Notes: a model not told the origin generated them from the letters alone. A stretch of DNA of 64,000 nucleotides from Trichobilharzia szidati (GCA_944472155.2 OX235271.1:36630633-36694632), one strand, 5' to 3'. Positions 44,236 to 56,982 are shown, counted from the stretch's first letter. Numbers and translations: made by a program.

Positions 44236-45310
44236 AAATTATTTCTCGACTTTAGCAAGGCCTTCGATAAAGTCCCACATATCAGACTTATAACAAAACT
44301 CCAATCCTACGGAATAACCGGGAAACTTCTCAAATGGATGAATTCTTTCCCCACAGAAAGAGAGCAATTAGTCAAAATCAACCACCAGCAGTCTTCATCA
44401 AAGCCGATAACTAGTGGTGTAATACAGTGTAGCATTCTTGGCCCTATTCTATTCCTCCTATTTATAAATGACATAGTCTCTGTGATCAAGTATGGCAAGC
44501 CATACCTCTTTGCAGATGATCTCAAGATAGTATATGATTACGGGTACGATGATAAGAGCGTCGAAAGCAAGATCTAACATGACTTAAATAATCTAGGCGA
44601 TTGGAACGAAAAGTGGCAACTGACTTTCAACCCAGACAAGTGCGGTATAGCCCACCTCGGACGCTGGAAACCGAGAACGTGCCTATATATGTATATATAT
44701 ATATATAACAAAATTTTATTAAAAATTATTGACAAAAAATTTGCCGAGCGAAATTTCAACCAACATGCTGGATAAGTCCAGCCGCTTTGTACTGCGTAAC
44801 TTCTACACCCAAGAAGCGAGATTAGCTATATGTAGAACATGTGTCCGTCCCAAACTTGAATATTGTGCTCTCTTGCTTAGTAACCTAAGGTCCGCAGACC
44901 GAAAAAAATCGAAAGTGTTCAGAGATTCTTCACGAAATGCATAATAGGGTTTGACCAACAAGTGGAATATATTGACAGGTGTATACGTCTGAAATTAGAA
45001 CCTCTGTGGTTAAGGAGAGCGAAGTGCAACTTGTTTCTACTCTTCAAGGTCATTAAGAAACATTGTTATAGCAACTCGTCCATAACGTGGGCAAATATTA
45101 AATCAAATCAGCTGCGAAACCACGACTGCCTTGTCAAGGTGGCTATCCACAGAAAATCCATTAGGGTAAACATTTTCACCATTAAATATTGCACTCTTTG
45201 GAACCAACTACCATCTGAAATTCGATGTTGTAATGGGTTCAAACGGAGCCTAGAAAGACACATTAACATGTTCACCCTAGCATGTCCAAAAGACTATAAC
45301 TTCTGGTAAA
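44236..45310 (+). pseudogene. CR1/Jockey-type LINE RT fragment, interrupted
   Basis: It begins abruptly at RT motif A (FLDFSKAFDKVPHIRLITKL) and continues with motif B relic SGVIQCSILGPILFLLFIND, motif C LFADDLKIVYDY and GDWNEKWQLTFNPDKC. At about 44690-44762 a TA run and the short block shared with 34848 interrupt it. LAICRTCVRPKLEYCALLLS and RAKCNLFLLFKVIKKHCYS resume, and it ends FKRSLERHINMFTLACP (to 45310). It is 5'-truncated and closer to the 48255-50460 copy in style than to the ATT-tailed CR1-type copies. Confidence 0.75.
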
Positions 45311-45319
45311 ATGGTTATG

Positions 45320-47600
45320 AGTTATACTCTGCCACATTGCCTAAGTTGTATACTTATATGGATGAGTGTTATTTAAAGTACATAAATTCGGTTCATAATA
45401 GTTGTGCATTGCTACATTAGAATCGATTGGAACAGTCTCCTAACCACTTCGCGGATGTAGCGTATTAAGAAATACAGAAATACTGCCTCTGCGCAAATAA
45501 AACCTAGCTCTGTGATGAATAGGTTACAAATAACAGTGAGAAACAGAAGTTGAAACTTATTCTTTTACATAGTTTCGCTGTGCAAGGCGTTTCATCTTAT
45601 TCTTGAAGTGCAGTTTGAAGGTGAGTTGGTTAAAAATACATTTTGTATATTTCCCCTTCATTTTCTTAGCACTGTCATTGTAAGTTTGCATCAGAAGTGA
45701 ATTATCTTCCCTGTAGATGAATACATTGCTAATAAAAAGAAAGAAAGGATCATACGTCGTCACATTTGACCTTTTGACCACTAACTTGGCTGCACAGTTA
45801 CAACTGCGTTTAGTTATTCTTGTATGTATTTACATAAAAGCTCACTCGTGCAGATTACTGTTTACATTATCCAAATATTTCAGAGCAGGGAAGAATACTT
45901 AAACTACAACTAAAGGAGCGAAGTCCAACAAAACCTTCGTCGTCTATCTAAACAACACCTTCAGCGTATCTGTTGTCTAGAAAGATAATAGGAGCTCATA
46001 GAAGAGCGGGATTCCCACATGCATTGTAGAGAAAAACCCATCACCCAGCAAAGAAAGTTCCGTTTTTCTACCGAAGATATTATACATGAATGCATCGTTC
46101 AGACGCGCCTTCTGACCAACACTCCAAAGAAAATATCAAACGACCTGAAGACCATTATTTTGTACCTCTTGCCGCTTAAGGTTCTTTACCATCTTAGAAG
46201 ATGGAATACTTTATTGCACACCCCATGTGGCTAGTCCCTCATGAGCAGTCAAAATGAATCAAAAAGTCACAAGTTAAAATATGGGAAAATGTTTTATTAA
46301 CATTTCTGAACTTCCAAAGTACGAGAATAGAAACATTAAGTGCATGATCTCAGAATATATATTAAGTTATCAAAAACAAATGTTCACCTACACAGTGGTA
46401 AGTGTTCGTTAGGGATACACAAAAATAGTTTTCATGAGGGCCCAATACAGACACGCGGAGGCGTTTTAGAAACGTTTGGTTAGGGATAACAGATGGGCAC
46501 AAAATATTCCTTTCTTTTTTTGAAAGATTCGAAACAGTTATCTTTCTCATATCAGCTGGGAGTAACTCTAGTGACTGTTATACAGCCAAATATCTGAATG
46601 AGAATAAGTTTTGGTCACACCACAGATTGACCAAACTACTCTTAATGTGTAGGTAAGTACTTAGGTAAGGGAAGTATTCCAAATGAACCCCTATGGAGAC
46701 TGAATAATTGCCTTACTCAAATTTTCGGTCAGCTCTTTAGATATTAATCCTTACTCGCTGATAGGGTTAGTAGTGTGTTCTGCAAAAAGTAATAAAATAC
46801 CAAAAAATACTTCAAATTTGTTAATGCCTTCACTCGGTCATAATGCTTTTCGAATGGAACATAATCCCGAAGTCCTCAGATTCACAGCTGCTAATATTAT
46901 GTTTATCTTAGGATTTCATTTGGAAGCTGCTGTGTGACATATAGAATGGAGAATTTCGAGTACATTTTTAAAAAAGACTGTAACTGGAAGTGATTGCATA
47001 ATGGTGAAATGTTTCTGTGAAACTAAACACCTTATTCAAAGGGTTAATATTAGCTTTCCTACCAAAAATAGTAGAACTGTTGATCATTTTGATCTTCTTG
47101 CAAATGAAATTCACCGGCTTCATTTCACGAGTTAGTGTTTACGCAAAGTTAAAATGAACTTAGAGGATCACTCTAGGACTTCAAATTTCTCACGATCTAA
47201 GTAGCTAGATACTCAGATGCCTAACAGGATCTATAAAACCTGTTTATAGAATTGTTCCCACAATTTTTTATGAAAAATCAAAGTATTCAACATTTTAAGT
47301 TGTTCAAACGTTTTAGATAAGTTCAGGGCATTTAGTAACTTTGTCGTGTTTGTCTGCGCCATTTGTCTAGTCACATTGCTTTGTGTTCCGTGGAGGCACG
47401 TTTGAATACGCTCCTGTTCATCTCAGGTTTCATGTGGACCCTACCCCCGACATTTCCGGATTATTATCTCAATAACTATTTAGTCGCCGTTACATTTAGA
47501 ATGTATTTAATTAGCTTGTGCTGATGTTTCCAGTTTTCTCTGTCAAGAAGATCTAGTTATTCAAGCGAACTATGCTCAGAAAAGTTATGACTCCCGGATT
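45320..47600. other. Upstream region of the PAK gene, no recognisable gene
   Basis: This is AT-rich with only short ORFs. It would contain the PAK promoter and any 5' untranslated exon, but no promoter motif could be assigned with confidence. Confidence 0.4.
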
Positions 47601-47628
47601 TTAATTTCACTTATTGCTTTACCGTGGC

Positions 47629-47840
47629 ATGATGCCTGACCGGTCTTATAGTCAGGCAAATAGTTCTGATGACAGTCATGTAATCTCAAATACGACCAGC
47701 TTCTGTGAACTCACTGATCATGTATGTGCTGCTGACAACAGTCTCAGTCGTCTTTCACCACCATCTGCTACTTTTTTAATTCATGGATCAGAAATGCCTC
47801 ATCATGCTCCTGCTCCTCCAGTCCGATCTTCAAGTACACT
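47629..47840 (+). CDS. PAK: p21-activated kinase (group I PAK), exon 1
   Basis: PAKs are Cdc42/Rac-regulated Ser/Thr kinases controlling the cytoskeleton. This exon opens at ATG 47629, the first of two adjacent Met codons, in a frame that has a stop at 47602. It encodes 70 complete codons (MMPDRSYSQANSSDDSHVIS...) plus two bases. Near its end HHAPAPPVRSSSTL matches the N-terminal SH3-binding motif of group I PAKs (PAPPMRNTST in human PAK1). The donor GTAAGT follows at 47841, with two bases CT left over. The acceptor exon at 54052 begins with G, completing Leu. The N-terminal extension before the proline motif is longer than in vertebrate PAKs. The intron of 6.2 kb contains a LINE. Confidence 0.75.
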
Positions 47841-48254
47841 GTAAGTCAGTCGGTTTATTTATCTTGTATCTGCTGGTATGACGGCGTTTCACTTAAAGCT
47901 GATTTTCCACCTTAAATTAATAACTTTTTAAAACAGTGCGTGGTTTTATTGTGTTAAATTTTATACTTCTCCCTGTTAGTCAGTCTTCAACATAGGTTTT
48001 TGTATAACAGCCTTTAAGGAATCCTTGGTGTTCACTCTGACACGTATCTGGCCGTATCAGGTATCTATAAGTCTGAATTGGGTTGAATTTAATGAGGCTG
48101 TTAGTGTTGAAAGACTTGTAGTTGTTTTTCGGCGATCCGAAATAGGGCTTTCCTTTCGTCTTGGCTTTTCTGATGCTGATAAATCTGTTTTTTCGGCTAT
48201 GTTCCTAATTAATGCATTTAGTGACACTGTATTGGTTACATTTATTCAGATTTA

Positions 48255-50460
48255 GATTTATTGGTTGAGGATAAAAGTCTTGAAGCTTACGTTAATCCTT
48301 TTCTAGTAAGTTCCTGTGCTTGTCCAAACCCTTTTTGAATGAAAAAGTTGAGGTTGCGGACACCACTTCTGGGAGTCTGTTCCAAGAGTTTACAACTCGG
48401 TGTGAGGACCAGTATTCAACAACAATATGATTTCTTCTTGGCATTTGAACTCTTCTGCTGCCTTCTAAAGTGTTCCAAGCTGGTGGGAAAAGAAAGAGAA
48501 AATAGTTCAGGTCCGTAGTCATTATTTAAAATTTTAAACAGTATGACAGAGAAGAGATTTAAACTGTCTGGTCTTTCCTCGTATGATAAGTTAGTCATGA
48601 CGAGATTCATACGTGTTGCCTTCCTTTGGACCCTTTCTAGAATATATGAGTCCCCTTTAAGACAAGAACTGGCTACAGTCTTGAACTCACCAGAGATGTA
48701 TATAAGGAGGTAAACATATCTCTGGTGATTCTAGTAAGGGCTCTGCGAATTGTCCATAAGGATCTGAAACTACGTACAGTCACCATGCGACAGTGTGCCG
48801 TAGTTTTTAAATCGTGACTTAATATGACACTTAAATCCAAATGAGTCTAAACTGATGGGTATTATTCCCTTTAGTTCGTAGTAGCTGATGCTTGCGTGTC
48901 CGATGCACATGGTTGCACATTTCACTACATCCATTCTCTGGATCACTCTGACAATTTGTTGAGGTCCTCTTGTAACGTGAGCGTATCACTGTTGCCCTTC
49001 ATTTCTCGCCGAATTTTTAAGTCATCTGCGTATATGACCATAGGGGAATCGGTGAGCAGAGATAACTAATTGACATACAAAATAAATAGGAGAGGTCCAC
49101 GTACCGTGCCTTGTGGCATTCCGCTGCGTACTGCTGTCCAAGAGGAGAGTTTCGAGTTGATCCTAACTCTCTGCCTCTTATCTATGAGGAATTCCCTGAG
49201 CCAGTTTAGTAAGCTGCCTTTGATACCAAGACTTTCCAACTTCATGAGTAGTCTTTTGTGGGGTACTTTATCAAAGGCTTTGCTGAAGTCTATGAAGACA
49301 ACGTCAACAGGTCTTCTGTTGTCCCTTGATTTGACCCAGCTTTCCCTTGTACTGAGAAGATTTGAAAGGCATGTGAGGTTTCTTCGGTAGCCGTGCTGTG
49401 CTCTGGATAACATTTTGTTGTTTTCCAGATATGCTATGATGCTTTTCTTGATTCTCTCTGGTGTCTTGATTAAAGTGCTAGTGAGACTCAGACCTGTAAT
49501 TTCAAGGACTTTGTCTTGATCCTCCTTTGTGGATGGGTGTTACTATGGCGTCTTTCCAGTCACTCGGTAACACTCCATTTAGGAGAAAGAGAGAGCTTGA
49601 AGATCGTGGTCAAAGGGCCGGCTATGTGATCAGATAGCTCATTGAGAAGCCTTGGATGGAGATTATCAGGACCCATTTATTCCCCTGCATCTAGTTTTAT
49701 TAGGCAGTTGAGCACGATGTCTTGGTCTACCTCAACGGAATCTATCCCGTGTTCCTCTGATGCAGCCAGAGCTGATCCTATCGGGAGTGACGACCCCTGT
49801 GTAAAGACTTGGGAGAATTAGTCTGCCATTGCTTCTGCTTTTTCTTGATCTTCGATTGTGTCCTTGTCAATAGTCAGGTTTGAAACGGCAATCCTTGATT
49901 GGCGGATTTCTGCAATAGCTTTATTCCTAGCAGTGCTATATAATTTCTTGGTCTCAGGAGTTTCAAGAGTGGCAAACAGGTCCGAACATTTGTGTTTACG
50001 TCTGAGTAACTTACGAATCTCTCAGTTTATCCAAGGGGGGCAATGTTTCCGACCTTTTGGAACAGACCAAGGGATGAAAGGTTCAGTTAATTGAGCGTAA
50101 AGTTGTTTAAATTGGTTCCATGCGGCTTCTATTTGGGACTCTGGGTTTACGTACCAGTTCACTGAGTTGGCTGCTAAGACGATTGCATTTATATCAGCTT
50201 TTCAAACGTTTGGTCAAGCTGGGGTTTTGGCCCTTGCTGCCGTTGTTCTGAACTTGAAAGTGAGCACAGCATGGTCACTTCTTCCCAAAGGAGGAAGATG
50301 TTGTATGGGATCCACATCCTCACCATGGAAGAACACTAGGTCCATGGTTGAAGAGGAGTACTGTGAGTCATAGCGTGTGGGCTTAATGACACGTTGGACT
50401 AGGGTTAGCGAAATGCTAGATTCCAGCAGTTTATGATCAAGGGAGTTGTTCAAAGATGGC
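48255..50460 (-). pseudogene. CR1/Jockey-type LINE in PAK intron 1
   Basis: The minus-strand order is an endonuclease C-terminal part (50453-50214; STMDLVFFHGEDVDPIQHLP, LGRSDHAVLTFKF), RT motif A region VVFIDFSKAFDKVPHKRLLM and motif B SGMPQGTVRGPLLFILYV (49413-49066). A YADD-bearing continuation lies in a shifted frame near 49040 (VIYADDLKIRREMKG). The C-terminal part NLVMTNLSYEERPDSLNLFS with SHRVVNSWNRLPEVVSATST runs to 48292. The 3' end is near 48255. Several frame breaks make it inactive. Confidence 0.8.
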
Positions 50461-50479
50461 GTTATGCAGTTATGTCCTG

Positions 50480-51200
50480 GTACTTATTTTCCTCTCGTTA
50501 AGTTTTTACAAATAAAGCTGGGGATGCAAAAGTCTAAATCTCCCTGAACATTTCCCCCTCAATCCGAATTTAGCTGATAACGGTCGTTGAGGCAAGCACA
50601 AGTCTCAGACGCCCTAAGTTAAGGTCACTTTGAATATCATAACTACTCACCAAGTTCTCTCTTTGAAAGTAAGCAATTGTATAAAGGCGCCTGAGACCAG
50701 AACTTGTAGTCATCTCTCGCGTCTCTGAAGTAAGATACGGAGGATTGCTGGATTGCAAACCTAATCTTAAGTGGGTAGCTGTACATCACTACTAAATACG
50801 ACTGAATTTAGTCAATACTTAATGGGCGCTTTGTACCCACGCAGAGACTACGTCAATAGTCAGTTAATCTGATGCATCTCAAGGAAACTAGATTCAGGTC
50901 ATGATGTGGATCTATTAATCGCATCGCCATTGTCTTACAGGTTCTAGGACAGGAACATACTGGTGTCCGAGAAATTAGGTTAAAAGGAATAACATAAAAG
51001 GATTTCACGTAATTCAAGGCACTTTACTTGAGCTCGAGCAGTCGTCTAGAACCTTATGGAGTGTTGTAACCTCAGTTGATGACAACGAGTAATATCTGTC
51101 TAGTCTTCAGTGGCAACATTCTTATTTAGTCTCATTGTATATGTACTGACAGATGTGACAGACTGACTTTTATATTCAAAGTGCTGGCTTAGAGTATGCA
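50480..51200. other. PAK intron 1 stretch without recognisable feature
   Basis: No RT motif, exon signal or known repeat head was seen. The ORF at 50570-50758 on the minus strand has no family resemblance. Confidence 0.4.
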
Positions 51201-51239
51201 AAGTTAATCCACTTAGGTAGGGACGGTGACAGAATGTAG

Positions 51240-51345
51240 TTTTCCCAAGACCCTGAGCAATCATCTGTGCATGTTTGGCACACACTCCACTCCTGTCAAA
51301 TGTAAGACGGTAACACAAGACTGATATCAACCGAATTTTAACTAG
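51240..51345 (+). repeat. Small RTE-clade LINE fragment
   Basis: NHLCMFGTHSTPVKCKTVTQ reads as the RMFGMRFAPVKCKMMLQD segment just after RT motif C of the SR2-like copies. It is only about 100 bp long. Confidence 0.55.
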
Positions 51346-51989
51346 AGAATAATGGGGAGGTACTCAATTTTCAACTAATTGGTCCGGAGTTTGGAATCCA
51401 TTATATCTACTTCAACTTGAGTAGCTAAGTAGCATCATTAAATCTCACTCAAACAAGTGTGGTTCAACGTAGCACATGAAAAAACGTTTTCCGGATAATT
51501 GGGTTATATTGTTGGTCTTCAGATATAATTGCTTCTTAGTTTACAATGTTTGAACGAAATATAAGATGGTCATCATTGCTTGTTCGTTGACCAAAGTGCC
51601 TCCAGAATTCTTTCCTAACTGACTAGGCTTCTTCACTTCATTGAAATCACCTGCTCCTATAACTGTTTCTCAGAATTTTGCTCTTTGCATAAAGTTAGAT
51701 CCTTCTCGCGGAAATTTTTTCTTTACTTGGTCTTAACTGAAATCGGTATGCGTATGAGCGGAGACTACCAGACGACATAAATAAGCATTAGTCTTTCTTT
51801 TTTCTTATGGACTCTTCCGGATAACACACTACTGTTCACTGGAATCCAGTTCAGGAGTGATTTCAAAACTCTGTACGATAGCTTTTATGGAAATCAGCTA
51901 TAGAGGTTGGGATTTGTAGATCCACCGTATTCGACACGCTGGTGTTTGATAAATAGCCCTCTAGTCTTGTGCGCATCAAGTGAATTGAA

Positions 51990-52560
51990 CGAAATTGTCA
52001 CAGTACAACTGTGCACAAAGGTGCAGCAGTTCAAGTTGCTACACTTCACAAAGCACCCAGAAGTAAGGAAACGAAAGATCCAAGGAAACAAACTAATTAA
52101 ATGTACGGGAGGAAGTATAATTACGTGGAAAACAAGAATTTAGTGGATCTGGAAGTTCACACAAACTTGATGCACCTGCCCCGTCGAGAATAATTTTGAA
52201 TCATGTCATCAACAGTATTCAGCCATTGATTCTTAGCGTCTCGTGGACGTCACTCCAACCTACACCCTTCCCTATGTGATTGCCTTAAACTAACCAGCCA
52301 AATCCTGTTTTGGCTAAGATTGTTCTATGAGGAAGATGATGGCTTGGTGTCCGTGACATATGTCGTAACCGTCTCAGTCCACATACCTTGCCCTCCTTAA
52401 CTAACACTGTATACCTGGCGTCAATGTTACTCAGCATATTATGCTACTTAATGCAGGAAATAGAGTGCTAACATTTATGATCAAAGACAGCTGGCCTCTT
52501 TATGTCTACTACTTACAATGTCCGTTTCAGCCGTAAAGAATGACGTATGCCTTGGAGATG
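51990..52560 (-). pseudogene. SR2-like LINE 3' region, degraded
   Basis: The plus strand contains the reverse-complement landmarks of SR2-like copies in order: GTGCAGCAGTTCAAGTTGCT (3' untranslated), CAACAGTATTCAGCCATTGA (NQWLNTVDDM relic), the RRR/VLVKEGK region near 52400, and TTATGATCAAAGACAGCTGG with TATGTCTACTACTTACAATG (the FDHRCLRS and RAEDMK region) near 52480-52520. Confidence 0.7.
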
Positions 52561-52569
52561 TGACACGCG

Positions 52570-54040
52570 TCCAAAGTTTGGGATGGTAGACTTTTGGATA
52601 TTGACATGTGTCGTCTGATTTGGCGAATAGTTTGGATGCTTGAATCTGCATTGGGAAGTTGGTAGCTTGGTTTAAAACGACTAGAATTATTGTTTTGATT
52701 GGTTTAAGTCCTTTAAAGTAAATAAACATGAGGACATTAAAGGCTGTGGAAAAATGAAAGTGGGGGAATATGATAAACAAATGTTTCATGCGTTGAAAGT
52801 GTACGGACGTTTGTAGTTCCCAATCACTCATTTCACAGCTACCCACATTGTGAACGTTGGTTTCTACTTGAAGTATGTGTGTTTGAGAGAGTCTTGGTTT
52901 TACGTGACAACAAAGGGTAGGGAATGTTTGTTTTCAGCTGGTCATATGCGGCGTGTCTTCAGATGGGGTGGGGGGGGGGGCGGGATTTATACTTCATAAA
53001 CTTACCACTAGCTACAATCGGAGGGTTAAGCCGAAACGAGACAACACTTACTTCAAATCGCAACGATGAGCGAATATTTTTCGTCACAATCTATAAATGT
53101 CCAATCGTTATGGCATCATTCCTAGAGGAAATTTGGAGATAGTGGCAATCCTCAAAATCCTGGATGAAAGTCAATAAATAGGTGTAAGTTGATTCGAGTT
53201 TTGATGCAGAACTTGAGTGTCCAAAATGTATGATTTCGATTGATTTGGTTAGTTAATTTAAACACACCCAGAATAAACTTTTCACGCGTTAGACTATGGA
53301 CCACACTTATTTTCTTAGGGCTGAGGATACCAACTTGTTACCCAGGGAATGTAGATAGAGTGGGATTCGAACGCAAGACCCACCGACTGTTTAAGCCAAT
53401 GAGTTAAATCTCCATTTTTGGTGGACTATGGGACTTCAAATGTTATCTGTTTTCATAATTTTACGCATACTTCAAAATCCCCTGTTACCACTTATCACCA
53501 CCTTCTCTAAGACATGCTATGATGAAGTGTATAGTATCTATACTCACTTATAAGAAATTTCCTAAGGATATTGAATGCAGCTTTCTTTTCATGTAGCTTC
53601 AACATCGCGTACCTACTTATTTCTGATACACGATTTCGCGTTTATACCATTAGAGATCCATGCAGAATATTCAGAATATCTCACCAACTATCGAAAATAA
53701 GTTAAGATTGAAAATTCTAGGAAAAATTGCTTACTGTGCTGTGCAGCAGACTACCATGTTTTAGACGATCCATGTCCACAGTCTCACTTTATCCTAAATA
53801 TCCCACGAGTATTGCTCTTTTTTCTTGTTAAGTATGACATTCAATTTACTGTTGTTATTAATATTATAAACGACCACTGTAGTATACAAGCGTGATAGGA
53901 TCAACATACTGAGGAAAGGGTTCGATCTACGGAGCTGCTAAGTTTCAAATATTTTGAACTGTAAAGTACCACTTTAGGGACCATTGAAGTAGAGTAACTA
54001 TCCTGTTTTTGGGTTTTCACTGATAACAGCTACCTCAATT
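52570..54040. other. PAK intron 1 stretch without recognisable gene
   Basis: It contains a G-rich run (GGTGGGGGGGGGGCGGG at about 52968-52984) and a tRNA-like phrase GGATTCGAACGCAAGACCCA near 53360 that may be a SINE head on either strand. No exon was identified. Confidence 0.4.
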
Positions 54041-54051
54041 TTATTTTTTAG

Positions 54052-54137
54052 GCGAAAGAAGGATAAGACCGTTTTACCCCCATCAAAGCCGTTGCCGACT
54101 CCACCAGGAAAGGAAGAGAAGAAAAAGAAAAAGAAGG
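54052..54137 (+). CDS. PAK: p21-activated kinase, exon 2
   Basis: The acceptor TTTATTTTTTAG ends at 54051 and the donor GTGAGT starts at 54138. The 86-nt exon enters with one base completing a Leu codon and leaves one base (G) for the next codon. It encodes RKKDKTVLPPSKPLPTPPGK followed by EEKKKKKK. This matches the group I PAK segment between the Nck-binding motif and the CRIB domain (human PAK1 KPLPPNPEEKKKK), which includes the second proline motif and a basic patch. Both intron phases (2 and 1) agree with exons 1 and 3. Confidence 0.85.
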
Positions 54138-55584
54138 GTGAGTAGAGTGTATAAAGCCTTTATAAATAAATATGTATATATGTTTTGAAGAGTTTTTTAG
54201 CTTGAATGTGTACAATCGCGCAGCTTTCAATCTGACTGCTAGTTATTTCAAATGCCTACTAATTGTCAACCTTAAGTTGCTACTAGCTAAACATTGGTTA
54301 ATCTGAGTGTAAGCGAATAGTTGCCAGACGGAGATGTAACAGACATCTATGAAGTTGTTGACCTTTGATCTGAATGGCATAGTGAAGTACAAGTTGGCGT
54401 GTTGAGTGCATGTCACAATCCAAACCTATGGTTGGATGCCTCAAGTGATATAATCAAGAATTATTGGCAGCGGTTCAAATCCACGTTTTTTCTTAACTGA
54501 TTTTAGGTTAATATATGTATAAAACCACTATGAAATCTCACATCATACTGCATAATTTTTAAGCCCGTACTCAAAATGCTGAAGATTTCAGCAGACTAAC
54601 GATTCAAACAGAATGAATTCAGGCACACCATTGATGGAATTGATTTTAAATGAATTCAACGACTCTCTGGTTATTGGTTGGGATTCAACACAAGTTATTA
54701 ACTTTTTGTTGTGGAATAATCTATCCAATTTCAGTGGTTTTTTGCTTTTCCAAAATCTTTTGGTTTTGTGTTTAAAGCATTTAGTATTATTTTTAATTGG
54801 AATGATATTGATTTTCTTCCCCAGAAAATAACTGTTTATAAGACATCAGTTCTTCATGCACAGATAAAATATATCCTGACAAACTTATAGTTATTAATGT
54901 AACTACCTGCTGATTTGAATCATTGAAATCATAGTCAAAAGTGTATCATACTATAACAGTGTTGTTGATGTAGGCTTTTATTGGATAAAAGGTGTTGGTT
55001 GTAAAAAATTGTGTGGTACATATCTTCATGTGATGCATTTTAAGCAGTAAAAACACTAGAGATTTTAATATTCACTAGTAATTTATTCTAAAACCGGAGA
55101 GAGTATACCTGAAATGATGTTGTCTTTAATTAATTGCCAACCTCCACTTTTTAAATGATTGTAACATAAAAATGGGTCCTACAAACGTAAAAGATATGCA
55201 CATTCTACTAAGTATTTAAATGTTGGTCTAAGTTATGTTAGAAATTGTAGGTACGACTCAAAATCGAGCATAGTTGCATGTGTGTGTACGTGTGTTTGTG
55301 TGTGTGTATGTGTGTTGATTCATTTTTCACCATCATTTTTGTTAGTCTTCCTTTAATTATTCTCCTTTCTTCTATGAATCCTTTTTGTTAATTTCAATCT
55401 TATTCTACTCAAGATCTCTTCGTTACTCCATGTTGTTTCAAACACCTCTTTGAATCGATGAATCACTAATTTAAAAGTCGATTATCTAAATATTTTCTAT
55501 AGTTTGGTTTGTAAGGGTTAGTTATGTTTTTACGATTGTGGATGAATGTTCCACCAACGACAGTGGTTGGGGTCGCGCTAAATC

Positions 55585-55785
55585 ACGACTTGGTAGAAGT
55601 TAGAATTCATGAGCCATTGAATCGGGTCCCAGTGGCTGAATGGTATACGACCTAGCTCGCCTTGGAACCGGAAGGTCCTGGGTTCAAATCCCAGTGGGTG
55701 CGTACTGCCGATGATTCCCAAACTAGGATGAAACAGCAGCTGTCCAGTACTCCCTGGTTTTCAATAGTTCTCTAACTGATTATCT
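55585..55785 (+). repeat. Dispersed tRNA-like repeat, best-preserved copy
   Basis: CCAGTGGCTGAATGGTATAC (A-box-like) and GGTCCTGGGTTCAAATCCCA (B-box-like) sit 60 bp apart, followed by the family body AACAGCAGCTGTCCAGTACT and TTTTCAATAGTTCTCTAACT. The arrangement suggests a second tRNA-derived SINE family distinct from the Sm-alpha-like one. A TG run lies upstream at about 55280-55315. Confidence 0.6.
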
Positions 55786-56460
55786 AAATACACAAATTAT
55801 AGCCTTCAGAGAAGTAATGAGTGTTTTTGAATATAAAAAAATCTCTATTCATATAAGCTCAATTTCTGTTTCTAATTTTTAGATTGGATACTCATGTATC
55901 ATATTACATCTTCTGCCTATATTAGCCTGTGCACAATCAGCAAACTTTTATTTTAAATGCGTTGTTTGTATGTATTTGGAATCTTCTCTGATTATTGAAG
56001 AGAGAGATTTCCAGTTAGACGTGATCACAAATGAGTGAAGAGAATAATTATAAGGATTTTCTTTAAAATGATTACTTCATGACAATTTGCGCTTGTATAC
56101 GACTCAGTGAAGACTACCTCATTGATTCTCTGTTTATACGAATTTTACAAGTTACCAAATATATTGTAAGTTTTATCCAGTATACAAGACGGATTAGTGA
56201 ACAAAGGATAGTTCTTTTGGGTAACTTTTTCACTGGGCTCTACAGTTATATGTCCATAATAATTAAAGAATTATTGTTACTAACAACTTTAATGTTTTAA
56301 ATAACATTGAATCAATAAGATTGAGTGGATTACAGTTCAAAAACATCTGTAGGTGATAATATGCATCATTATAACACTAAACTGAATATCCGATAAATTA
56401 AGGAAAGTCGCACGCAGAATTTATGAACTTACAGGTTCCACAATAGGCCAGGGTAACCAT

Positions 56461-56725
56461 GTATATATATATATATATATTAAAACGCGTCGGTGGCATA
56501 GCGGTCAGGACGCTCGCCGACCATGCACATGGTCCCGGGTTCGATCCCCGGCCGACGCACTCCTTTACCTCACTAAGCCAGAAATAATGCTGATGAAGAG
56601 GAAAAGTTGGGCATGAGGCTAGCAACCCCATCCTGTAAAAATACGATATGCTACGGAAACTTCAAGCCTCTAGCTTGAAGCCCTATGTTCCACTGGGAAC
56701 GTGAAGGAATAAAAAAAAATGTAGC
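56461..56725 (+). mobile_element. Complete Sm-alpha-like SINE preceded by a TA run
   Basis: After a TA run (56461-56480) comes GCGTCGGTGGCATAGCGGTC (A-box-like), CTCGCCGACCATGCACATGG and GGGTTCGATCCCCGGCCGAC (B-box-like). The body GGCATGAGGCTAGCAACCCC and the tail GCCCTATGTTCCACTGGGAA end in an A-rich run. It is the reference copy in this window. Confidence 0.85.
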
Positions 56726-56760
56726 TGAGGGTTTCTACGGTATTCCTTTTTACTGGATAG

Positions 56761-56982
56761 GAAGGGACAAAGCTGTGTATTGGGATTCATTCTAATCTTA
56801 TGATTTCATTATGGGTCCAATTTTTGAAACTATTTACACAAATTCACTATGATTTCCATAAATCAACAGAAAAGTCATTTATTGATTTAATGTTTCCATT
56901 AGCTATTTCTCATGAAATCAAAGGCTGTTTCAATTCAGATTTATTACGTAGAATTCGTTTTGTTGTGGACTGTCAAGCTCAG
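56761..56982 (+). CDS. Orphan exon-like ORF inside PAK intron 2
   Basis: The acceptor-like TTTTTACTGGATAG ends at 56760 and the donor GTATGC follows at 56983. The 222-nt interval is open in phase 0 to phase 0 and encodes 74 residues (EGTKLCIGIHSNLMISLWVQ..., FHKSTEKSFIDLMFPLAISH, ending RRIRFVVDCQAQ). The composition is protein-like and unlike neighbouring random ORFs. PAK exons 2 and 3 need a phase 1/1 cassette, so this cannot be a PAK exon without breaking the frame. It could be an exon of a nested plus-strand gene, or a gene fragment carried in by a mobile element. I do not recognise the family. Confidence 0.45.
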
